NCBI GenBank assembly: GCA_013696695.1
Contig: JACCYD010001313.1
Coordinates: 1-6,219 of the forward strand
Direction: 5' to 3'
DNA length: 6,219 nucleotides
From: Deltaproteobacteria bacterium
Lineage (GTDB): Bacteria > Myxococcota_A > Polyangia > Haliangiales > Haliangiaceae
How positions within the stretch are numbered: the stretch's first letter is position 1; each line of letters starts with the position of its first letter. Of the stretch, positions 1 to 5,367 are shown piece by piece. A model generated the notes under the pieces. It made no database searches. It saw nothing but the letters and a program-made list of their open reading frames with translations, and had not been told where the DNA came from. The translations under genes and the position numbers were made by a program.

Positions 1-83
1 GCGGCATCGATCACCGCGACGTTGACCGGCCCGATCGGCACGCCCGTGAGCGCGCCGGCTGCGACGCCGATCGCGAAGAACAT
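1..83 (-). CDS. LysE-type exporter, N-terminal fragment (partial)
   Basis: Only the first 27 codons are present; the gene runs off the left edge. The ATG is at 83 on the minus strand. The translation opens with MFFAIGVAAGALTGVPIGPV followed by NVAVIDA. This is a hydrophobic first helix with the Gly-rich turn and the G-x-P-x-G-P-x-N pattern found at the start of LysE/RhtB-type amino-acid exporters, where the usual form is 'sPGPN'. Family members are inner-membrane proteins of about 200 residues with six helices that export amino acids or other small solutes; the substrate cannot be told from this fragment. A GGAGG Shine-Dalgarno lies 11 nt before the ATG, inside a perfect hairpin (85-104). The gene is divergent from the metallo-beta-lactamase-fold gene. 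The coding call is good; the family call rests on a short stretch and could also fit another small multi-helix transporter. Confidence 0.72.
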   Translation of the reverse strand, partial: MFFAIGVAAGALTGVPIGPVNVAVIDA

Positions 84-84
84 C

Positions 85-110
85 AGCACGGAAACCTCCG
101 TGCTATAGCA
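85..110. promoter_or_regulatory. Overlapping palindromes in the divergent promoter gap; SD-enclosing hairpin
   Basis: A perfect inverted repeat with 8-bp arms and a 4-nt loop (AGCACGGA, AACC, TCCGTGCT) spans 85-104. It overlaps a perfect 10-bp palindrome TGCTATAGCA at 101-110. On the minus strand the exporter's GGAGG ribosome binding site begins in the 5' arm and ends in the loop, so folding of the leader would mask it. The second palindrome contains TATAGC in both directions, a partial match to a -10 box. The element could therefore be a DNA operator, an RNA hairpin limiting exporter translation, or both. The repeats are seen directly; the function is inferred. Confidence 0.45.
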
Positions 111-115
111 GGACC

Positions 116-931
116 GTGCCCCCCGCTGCTAGCGACACCGACGGGAACACCGCGGAGCGCTCTGGGAAGATCGACGAGGTTGCCGGGCCATCCGTGACCT
201 GGTTGGGCCACGCCACGGCGGTCGCGGAGCTCGGTGCGGCGCGCTTTCTGTTCGATCCGCTGATGCGCTCGCGCACGCGCGCCGCTGGCAAGGTCGACGC
301 GGTGCTGGTGACCCACTCCCACGTCGATCACCTGAATCGCTGGAGTCTCAAGGCGGTCGATCGCGACTGCCACCTCGTGGTCCCCAAGGGCGCGCGCCAG
401 ATCGTCGAGGATCTCGGGTTCCGACAGCTCAGCGAGGTCGATGTCGGCGATCAGCTCGAGATCGGAGGCTCCGTCGTGACCGCCGTGGGCACGCGCCACG
501 ATCACGGCCGGTGGCGCAAGAGCCAGGGTCCCGTCGCCCTCGGCTACGTGGTCGCCGGGGGCGGAGCCGCGTTGCACCACGGCGGCGACATCGACTTCTC
601 GGACCACGCCGTGTTCGACGACATCGGCAAGCAGCATGATCGACTCGACGCGACCTTGCTTCCGATCGGCGGCATGTTGCCGGTCTGGTACTACCGCCGC
701 CGCCGAGCGCTGCTCGATCGCGGCGTCCACATCGATCCCGATTGCGCGCTCGACATCTTCGAGCGGCTCGGCGCCAAAACCCTCGTGCCGGTGCACTGGG
801 GCACCGTCAATCTGCGATTCGGGCTGCCGAGCATGCCGAGCAAGCGCCTCGCGCAGGTCGCGGCGGAGCGCAGCGTCGGTGGCGTGCAGATCCTCGCGCA
901 CCGCGAGCGTCTCGTGCTGACTCCCCGCTAG
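116..931 (+). CDS. MBL-fold metallo-hydrolase (UlaG / NAPE-PLD-like)
   Basis: The 271-aa protein has the metallo-beta-lactamase-fold signature: W29-L-G-H-A-T near the N terminus (typical of the UlaG/NAPE-PLD-like branch), H67-x-H69-x-D71-H72 for two-metal binding, H128 and H130, the G-G-D158 strand, and a late metal-ligand His in V-P-V-H227-W. No signal peptide is seen, so it is probably cytoplasmic. Relatives cleave phosphodiester or lactone bonds, including N-acyl phosphatidylethanolamine; the substrate here is unknown. The start is uncertain. The GTG at 116 has AGGA only 2 nt upstream. Residues 1-26 precede the conserved core and use more GCT, GGG and TCT codons than the rest, so a GTG at 194 giving VTWLGHAT is a serious alternative. 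That would widen the divergent promoter gap to about 110 bp. The gene ends 26 bp from the convergent small membrane-protein gene. Confidence 0.92.
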   Translation: MPPAASDTDGNTAERSGKIDEVAGPSVTWLGHATAVAELGAARFLFDPLMRSRTRAAGKVDAVLVTHSHVDHLNRWSLKAVDRDCHLVVPKGARQIVEDLGFRQLSEVDVGDQLEIGGSVVTAVGTRHDHGRWRKSQGPVALGYVVAGGGAALHHGGDIDFSDHAVFDDIGKQHDRLDATLLPIGGMLPVWYYRRRRALLDRGVHIDPDCALDIFERLGAKTLVPVHWGTVNLRFGLPSMPSKRLAQVAAERSVGGVQILAHRERLVLTPR

Positions 932-958
932 CCGCCTCGTCATCCCCAGGGGGCGGCT
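930..958. terminator. Inverted repeat between convergent genes, possible terminator
   Basis: AGCCGCCTC (930-938) can pair with GGGGCGGCT (950-958), a 9-bp GC-rich stem with one G-U pair and an 11-nt loop. It lies exactly between the stop codons of the convergent hydrolase and small membrane-protein genes, so it could end transcription from both sides. No T-run follows on either strand, so it is not a classical intrinsic terminator. Confidence 0.3.
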
Positions 959-1185
959 CACACGACGCCGTGGAACCGAAGACACCCCCACACGCCGATG
1001 AACCCGATCAAGACGCCGATCGAGTAGCCGAACCGCTTGTCGTGCACCGTGGGGTCGGTCCCATCGGCCTTCGCCAGCCGGAGCAGCTTGTACGCGTCGT
1101 AGATCAACCACGTGCCGGCCACGCTCCCCGTGATGATCGTGCCGGCCCACTTGAAGACAACGTCGGAAACGAGTGGGTCACTCAT
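958..1185 (-). CDS. Small two-helix membrane protein (75 aa), unknown function
   Basis: This is a 75-aa protein with two hydrophobic segments, about residues 12-29 and 54-69. They are separated by a polar loop carrying the charged stretch KLLRLAKADGTDPTVHDKRF (residues 33-52). I do not recognise a named family. The start is well supported: the ATG at 1185 has GGGAG 7 nt upstream and overlaps the stop of the preceding phosphatidyltransferase gene as ATGA, a 4-nt overlap typical of translational coupling. It is the last gene of the minus-strand run. Its position suggests a membrane partner of the two phosphatidyltransferases, for example a subunit or assembly factor, but nothing in the sequence proves this. 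With both ends near the cytoplasmic face, the loop between the helices would face the periplasm; the topology is not certain. Confidence 0.82.
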   Translation of the reverse strand: MSDPLVSDVVFKWAGTIITGSVAGTWLIYDAYKLLRLAKADGTDPTVHDKRFGYSIGVLIGFIGVWGCLRFHGVV

Positions 1186-1763
1186 CGCGTGGCTCCCGGG
1201 ACGGCGTCGATCAGCATGCGCTTGGCATCGTGGATGACGATCACCGTCATCAGCGGCAGGAACAGCCAGAAGTAGAACGCGACTTCCATGTCGGCGGTGG
1301 CAAAGCCGATCAGATAGCCGGTGTACGCGACGATGCGCTCCATCGCGTACGACTTGTAGTTGACCGTTCGCCCTGCCCGCTTCGCGTAGATGCCGCGCAG
1401 CGCGGTATTGACGATGCCGAGGAACAGGATCAGCACCACCGGAATGACCGGCGCCCAGCCATACGCGACGCAGATGATGAGGCAGAAGCCGTAGCAAATA
1501 CCGTCGGTGATCGCGTCGAACATCTCGCCGAACGCGCTCCGGCAATCAAAGATCTTCGCGACCAGGCCATCGACCTTGTCGAGCAGGCCGCAGATGATGA
1601 TGAACAGCGTCGCCCACTGGCGGTGATCGTTGTGGACCGCCCACACGAAGAACGGCAGGCAGAAGAACCGCGAGGCGGTGACGGCGTTCGCCGGGTTGTA
1701 CGGCGAGACGATCTTCTTCTCGACAGGAGTCGAGGACGGAATGGGCACGACCGTGCTCACCAC
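1182..1763 (-). CDS. CDP-alcohol phosphatidyltransferase family protein (second of a pair)
   Basis: This 193-aa polytopic membrane protein has about six hydrophobic segments. The family signature D-x2-D-G-x2-A-R-x8-G-x3-D-x3-D is present as D62-K-V-D65-G66-L-V-A69-K70, then G79, D83 and D87, with Lys in place of the usual Arg at position 70. The N-terminal N23-P-A-N-A-V-T-A-S-R matches the conserved helix before the active site. Family enzymes displace CMP from a CDP-activated alcohol, usually CDP-diacylglycerol, to make a phospholipid; the four Asp bind the metal and the nucleotide. The acceptor (glycerol phosphate, serine, inositol or another) cannot be assigned. The start is GTG 1763, immediately after the TGA of the upstream gene, with GAGG 8 nt before it; a second GTG follows at 1760. 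The first 22 residues are a polar extension. The 3' end overlaps the 75-aa gene by 4 nt. Confidence 0.94.
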   Translation of the reverse strand: MVSTVVPIPSSTPVEKKIVSPYNPANAVTASRFFCLPFFVWAVHNDHRQWATLFIIICGLLDKVDGLVAKIFDCRSAFGEMFDAITDGICYGFCLIICVAYGWAPVIPVVLILFLGIVNTALRGIYAKRAGRTVNYKSYAMERIVAYTGYLIGFATADMEVAFYFWLFLPLMTVIVIHDAKRMLIDAVPGATR

Positions 1764-2489
1764 TCAACTCGCCTCGGCGTTATTGACGCTCGGCAACGAG
1801 GAGGGCGGAAGGGCGTGTCCATCTTCGGCGGCCATCGCGACCAGCCCCGGGTCGACGTGCCGGTAGCGCTTCCACGCGAATCGTACGCGCTGGAGCAACG
1901 AGACGTGGCTCATGATGGCGACCGCCCAGCAGCCCGCGAGCAACGGCCGCGGATCGTCGAGCAGCGCGGTGAAGAACACGCCGAAGCCGTAGTAGATGAG
2001 GAACTCGGCCGAGCCGAACAGCCCGACGACATCGACCGGGTGGCCGATCTTGCCCTTCTCGCGCCAGATGTCCTGCTGGCTCTCGGCGTAGATCGAGAGC
2101 TTGATGATGACGTTGGTGAGCGCACCGGTGATCCCGAAACCCAGTACGACCAAGATGTGTGGATAGTCGTACGCCAGGTTGAGACAACCGCCCGCGTACA
2201 TGATCCCGAGCACCCAGCGGTCGCAGACGTCGTCCATCACGGCGCCGAAAGTCGAGCGCTGGTTGAAGTTGCGCGCCTTGTAGCCATCGACGTGATCGAC
2301 CAGGCCGCGCACCAGCAGGATGGCGAGCCCGGGCCACCAGTAGCCGTAGAAGAACACCACGCCGCCGATCAAGCCGATCAGCGCGCCGAGCATCGTCCAC
2401 GTGTTGGCGTGGAGCGGCATCTTCGCGAGTCCCGAAACGACCGGATGAACGAGTCGGTCGAAGTGCTTCCGGAGCGCGAACAGATTCAT
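1764..2489 (-). CDS. CDP-alcohol phosphatidyltransferase family protein (first of a pair)
   Basis: This is a 241-aa membrane enzyme with a complete CDP-alcohol phosphatidyltransferase motif: D65-H-V-D68-G69-Y-K-A72-R73, x8, G82, x3, D86, x3, D90. About six hydrophobic segments are visible (roughly 31-49, 53-64, 91-106, 110-129, 153-177, 183-199), the usual fold of the family. The C-terminal tail of about 40 residues is polar. The enzyme should transfer a phospho-alcohol group from a CDP-alcohol to an acceptor at the membrane; the acceptor is unknown. The ATG at 2489 lacks a clear Shine-Dalgarno: only pyrimidine-rich CGCCCGCCCC precedes it. The 90 bp upstream is AT-richer and contains a dyad, so this gene may be the first of its own transcript. 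Its TGA is directly followed by the GTG of the next phosphatidyltransferase. It differs in length and tail from that neighbour, so it is not a recent duplicate. Confidence 0.94.
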   Translation of the reverse strand: MNLFALRKHFDRLVHPVVSGLAKMPLHANTWTMLGALIGLIGGVVFFYGYWWPGLAILLVRGLVDHVDGYKARNFNQRSTFGAVMDDVCDRWVLGIMYAGGCLNLAYDYPHILVVLGFGITGALTNVIIKLSIYAESQQDIWREKGKIGHPVDVVGLFGSAEFLIYYGFGVFFTALLDDPRPLLAGCWAVAIMSHVSLLQRVRFAWKRYRHVDPGLVAMAAEDGHALPPSSLPSVNNAEAS

Positions 2490-2506
2490 GGGGCGGGCGA
2501 GACTCT

Positions 2507-2526
2507 ATCTAATTTCGAACCTAGAT
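2507..2526. promoter_or_regulatory. Imperfect 20-bp dyad upstream of the phosphatidyltransferase pair
   Basis: ATCTAATTTCGAACCTAGAT is symmetric at 16 of 20 positions, with perfect ends ATCTA/TAGAT and TTCGAA at the centre. It sits 18 bp before the ATG at 2489 in an AT-richer pocket of a GC-rich region. It is a reasonable operator or promoter candidate. No convincing -35/-10 pair could be assigned, so the promoter itself is inferred. Confidence 0.35.
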
Positions 2527-2579
2527 TGAGTACGAACGACGCGCCCGTCGGTTCACGCGAGCTTCACGTGGAGTGATCT

Positions 2580-3878
2580 TCAGGCCCCACGTAAAGCGGT
2601 AAGAGTCTTGCGTAAAGCGGCAATAAACTGGTCGATCTGACCAGCGGTCACCGACAGCGGCGGCTGGAGCCGGAGGTAGTTACCGTGCCAACCGGACACC
2701 GTGATCAACATGCCCTCGGCGTGGAGCAGGTCCTTGATCTTGGCGACCTCGGTCTTGCCGAGGATCTCCTTGGTCGCGCGATCTCGCACCAGCTCGATGC
2801 CGCCGAGCAAGCCGGTGAACCGGACGTCGCCGATCCACGGGTCGTTCAGCGCCCACGAGGCCTCGGCGAAGTAGCGGCCCATGTTCGCGCAGTTGTCGAT
2901 CATGCCCTCGTCGACGATCGCGTCGATCAGCGCGAGGCCGGCGGCCGCGGAGACCGCGTTGCCGCCCGACGTCGGCGTGGTGCCGCCGAAGAACTCCTTG
3001 CACACGGCGTTGCTCGCCGCCGTCATGCCGAGCGATCCGACGCCGCCCGACATGCCCTTGCCGCCCGTCATGATGTCGGGCTGGAGACCGTAGTGATCGA
3101 CGCCGAACATCTTGCCGGTGCGGCCGAGGCCGGTCTGGATCTCGTCGGCGATCAAGAGAATCCCGAGGTCGCGGCGGATCCGATCGAGGCGGTCCCACCA
3201 CTTCTGCGGCGGTGCGAGCCCACCGACGGCCTGCATCGGCTCGGCGATGATCGCGGCGGTGTCGCGTGACGCGAGCTGCTTGTCGACGCCATCGAGGCAC
3301 TCGGCCTTGCACGTCTTGACGTCCTTGCCGACCGGGCAGCGATAGCAATACGCCATCGGGATCGCGAAGTTCTCCGTGCCCATCGGCTTGCCGGCGCTGT
3401 CGCGATACTTCTCGCTCGCGGTGACCTCGAGCGAGCCCAGCGTCAGCCCGTGGTAGCCGTTCTGGAGGTAGGCAATGTCCGGCTTCTTGGTGTGCTGACG
3501 GGCGATCTTGAGGGCGAACTCGTTCGCCTCGCTGCCGCCCGTCGAGAAGAACGCCCGGTCGATCGATTTCGGCGCGAGCTCCATCAGCCGCTGGGCGAGC
3601 TTCACCATCGCGACGGTGCCGTGCTTGCCGGAGACTTGAAGCACCTCGCCCATCTGCTTGGTCGCGGCTTCGACGATCCGCGGGTGACAGTGACCCGCGT
3701 TGTTCACGAAGTAGCCCGACGTGAGGTCGAGGTAGTCCTTCCCATGGATGTCGGTGACGACGCAGTTCTTGGCTCGCGCCACGATCACCGGCTCACCGGC
3801 CGGGTGGGTCCACGGCCGCATCACGTATCGCTGATCGGCCGCTTCGATGGCTTCGGCGTTCGGAGTCTTGTCACCCAT
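2580..3878 (-). CDS. Class III PLP-dependent aminotransferase
   Basis: The 432-aa protein is a fold-type I, class III (ornithine/GABA-type) aminotransferase. Visible features, numbered from ATG 3878: phosphate-binding G-G-S-E (114-117), Y-H-G stacking on the cofactor ring (142-144), E213 in I-I-A-E-P, D245-E-I-Q-T-G where D245 contacts the pyridine nitrogen, K274 in T-G-G-K-G-M forming the Schiff base, and T303-S-G-G-N from the partner subunit. It should move an amino group between an amine or omega-amino acid and a 2-oxo acid; the exact substrate is not readable. A four-Cys insert (C178, C181, C190, C194) is notable. Start choice: ATG 3878 fits the family N terminus, and earlier in-frame starts exist at ATG 3926 and TTG 3947 (455 aa); none has a good Shine-Dalgarno. 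It lies 78 bp after the phosphoesterase gene and 90 bp before the phosphatidyltransferases. Confidence 0.95.
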   Translation of the reverse strand: MGDKTPNAEAIEAADQRYVMRPWTHPAGEPVIVARAKNCVVTDIHGKDYLDLTSGYFVNNAGHCHPRIVEAATKQMGEVLQVSGKHGTVAMVKLAQRLMELAPKSIDRAFFSTGGSEANEFALKIARQHTKKPDIAYLQNGYHGLTLGSLEVTASEKYRDSAGKPMGTENFAIPMAYCYRCPVGKDVKTCKAECLDGVDKQLASRDTAAIIAEPMQAVGGLAPPQKWWDRLDRIRRDLGILLIADEIQTGLGRTGKMFGVDHYGLQPDIMTGGKGMSGGVGSLGMTAASNAVCKEFFGGTTPTSGGNAVSAAAGLALIDAIVDEGMIDNCANMGRYFAEASWALNDPWIGDVRFTGLLGGIELVRDRATKEILGKTEVAKIKDLLHAEGMLITVSGWHGNYLRLQPPLSVTAGQIDQFIAALRKTLTALRGA

Positions 3879-3956
3879 CGGTTCGTTCGTCTTTCTGTTC
3901 GTGGCTGCCACGCGGCCGTAGTTCATCACCCAAGTAAGCCAGGTCAAGTTCCAGGG

Positions 3957-4892
3957 TTAGCTTACGCCCGCATCTGCCACGAAACGCCGCGCGCCGCGGT
4001 CCCAGATCCTCATCGAGTCGCGCACGAGGGTGCCGCCGTTGATCTCGAAGATGCGATAGCGCGCGGTCCTCTCCGGTTTGTCGTGGAAGTACGTGCCCGA
4101 GACGATGCCTCGCACCGGAACCGCGCCGCCCGGTCCCGCGAGAGACTCGGTCATATCGCGATGCTCGTGGCCGTGGACGATCAGATCAGCGCCCGCGCCG
4201 GCGATCACCTGCGCGAACGCGGCGTGATCGCGTAGCCCACGGATTCGACTCAGCGCCCGCTTGCCGGCCGGAGGGTGGTGGATCGCGATCAGCCGGAATT
4301 TGCCTGCGAGCCGCGGGTCGTTCAGCACGCGCTCGAGCCGCGCGAGCTGCCCGGGGCCGATGCGTCCGTGCGCGGTGAACCACGGGGTCTGCCGGCTGGT
4401 CGACAGGCCGATCAGCGCGACGTCACCGCGCACGCGCACGATCGGCCACCGCGGGGAGCCATCCTCGAGGAGATCGGTCAACGGCTCGCTGGCTGCGAGA
4501 TCCGAGGCTGTCCACGCCCAGGCCGGATCCGTGCTCGCGAACGGCGCGAACGTCTCGGCGAACAGTCCGACGCCCTCGGCGACGTACGCGTCGTGATTGC
4601 CGGGGATCACTGTGATGTTGGTCGTGCCGTGCGCGAGCCCGTCGAACTTGCCGCGCGCGAACTCGAACTCCCGGCGCAGTGCCAGGTTGGTGACATCGCC
4701 CGTGCACAACACGTGGTCGATGCCCTGGGTGTTGAGATCCGCGACCATGTCCTCGAACGCGGCCACGTGATGATGGCGGCTGCGGGTCGAGATCAGGTTC
4801 ATCGCACCGATCCAGCGCTTGTTGGCGAGCTCCAGCCAGCGCGCGCCAGCGTGCGACAGCAGGTGCAAATCGGAGCAGTGCGCGAGCCGCAT
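3957..4892 (-). CDS. Calcineurin-like metallophosphoesterase
   Basis: This is a 311-aa protein with all metallophosphoesterase blocks, numbered from ATG 4892: S-D8-L-H10, G-D66-V-T-N, G-N99-H100-D, the I-H205-H206-P-P block, and H240-G-H242-E-H244. These make the two-metal site; H100 is the expected proton donor. Such enzymes hydrolyse phosphomonoesters or phosphodiesters (cyclic nucleotides, nucleotides, lipid-linked phosphates); the substrate is unknown. There is no signal peptide, so it is probably cytoplasmic. Residues 20-42 form a basic, aromatic stretch that could contact membrane. Start: MRLAHCSDLHL is the normal family beginning and has AGGA 12 nt upstream; ATG 4904 and ATG 4913 are in-frame alternatives, and further extension to 5009 would invade the upstream gene. 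It is 40 bp downstream of the 119-aa gene and on the same strand as the aminotransferase, so probably in one operon. Confidence 0.93.
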   Translation of the reverse strand: MRLAHCSDLHLLSHAGARWLELANKRWIGAMNLISTRSRHHHVAAFEDMVADLNTQGIDHVLCTGDVTNLALRREFEFARGKFDGLAHGTTNITVIPGNHDAYVAEGVGLFAETFAPFASTDPAWAWTASDLAASEPLTDLLEDGSPRWPIVRVRGDVALIGLSTSRQTPWFTAHGRIGPGQLARLERVLNDPRLAGKFRLIAIHHPPAGKRALSRIRGLRDHAAFAQVIAGAGADLIVHGHEHRDMTESLAGPGGAVPVRGIVSGTYFHDKPERTARYRIFEINGGTLVRDSMRIWDRGARRFVADAGVS

Positions 4893-4932
4893 GCGAAGGG
4901 ACATTCCTAGCATGCGGAGCCGCTCGAGATGG

Positions 4933-5292
4933 CTATCGCGTGCCGACCGCCTTGGCGCGGCGATCCATCGTTTCCTTGGCGGCCGCGTAGTTGACGCCCG
5001 GAATGACACCCGGGTTCATCATGCAGCTGCTCAGGCGGAACACGAATGCCTCGAACTCGTCGGTGCGCCGCCACTCGTCGAGCTTCACCCGCTCGCCATA
5101 ACAGACGAACGCGTTGTTGAGGTCGCCGCCGTGCGGGGTCAGCCAGAACGAATCCCAGCGCGCGAAGTAGCCGAGCTTCTGCTGCGCATCGAACCACGCT
5201 CCGGCCTCCGACCACATCTGCATCGCCTCCGGCTCGCGGCCCACGATCGGACGGTTCGCCCCGATGAATAACACTGCCTTCTCGTTTCCCAT
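4933..5292 (-). CDS. Hypothetical protein, probable dimeric ferredoxin-like fold (119 aa)
   Basis: This is a 119-aa soluble protein. It opens with a beta strand (KAVLFIG), then a G-R-E-x-E-A-M helix (18-38), a hydrophobic strand, the motif P-H-G-G-D-L-N (53-59), the strand AFVCYGE, a helix with DEWRRTDEFEAF (72-83), and a last strand. This beta-alpha-beta order and the 'GRE...A' and 'HGGDLN' motifs resemble uncharacterised small proteins of the dimeric alpha/beta-barrel (YCII/NIPSNAP-like) type; I cannot name the family with certainty, and no catalytic residue is evident. The start is strong: ATG 5292 has GGAGGA 7 nt upstream. In-frame ATGs at 5322 and 5319 would add about 10 residues but have poorer sites. 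It is the first gene of the minus-strand run and is divergent from the TIGR02996 gene. Confidence 0.87.
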   Translation of the reverse strand: MGNEKAVLFIGANRPIVGREPEAMQMWSEAGAWFDAQQKLGYFARWDSFWLTPHGGDLNNAFVCYGERVKLDEWRRTDEFEAFVFRLSSCMMNPGVIPGVNYAAAKETMDRRAKAVGTR

Positions 5293-5367
5293 GTCTACGT
5301 CCTCCGCCGTGGACTTCATCATCGTGCCCGGGGTGCCGCAACCACGCGAGCGTGCGAACATCGGAGC
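5293..5367. promoter_or_regulatory. Divergent promoter region with a short palindrome
   Basis: This 75-bp gap separates two divergent genes and must carry the start signals for both. It contains the inverted repeat CACGC-GA-GCGTG at 5343-5354 and the GGAGGA ribosome binding site of the minus-strand gene near 5300-5305. No clear -35/-10 pair could be picked out. The palindrome is short for this GC content, so its role as an operator is uncertain. Confidence 0.3.

Noticed and set aside
83..1150. Minus-strand open frame (355 codons) opposite the metallo-beta-lactamase-fold gene
   Set aside because: It has no recognisable motif and an Arg/His/Asp-rich composition; the plus strand carries the full H-x-H-x-D-H hydrolase. 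It also runs across a convergent gene boundary.
2534..2554. Hairpin GAACGACG / CGTCGGTTC after the aminotransferase gene as a terminator
   Set aside because: The stem has a bulged base and no T-run follows on the minus strand; a hairpin of this size is expected by chance in such GC-rich DNA.
1173..2576. Long plus-strand open frame (467 codons) opposite both phosphatidyltransferase genes
   Set aside because: Its translation is dominated by Asp, Arg, His, Val and Glu with no domain, as expected for the complement of GC-rich membrane-protein codons. The opposite strand has two complete enzyme motifs.
3919..3947. TTGACC on the minus strand as a -35 box for the aminotransferase gene
   Set aside because: TTGACC matches a -35 box at 5 of 6 positions, but at 16-18 bp spacing only TGAACT or GAACTA is available as a -10 box, at best 3 of 6 matches.
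3450..4235. Plus-strand open frame (261 codons) crossing the aminotransferase and phosphoesterase genes
   Set aside because: It spans two well-supported minus-strand genes and their gap and shows no domain; it is an effect of high GC content.
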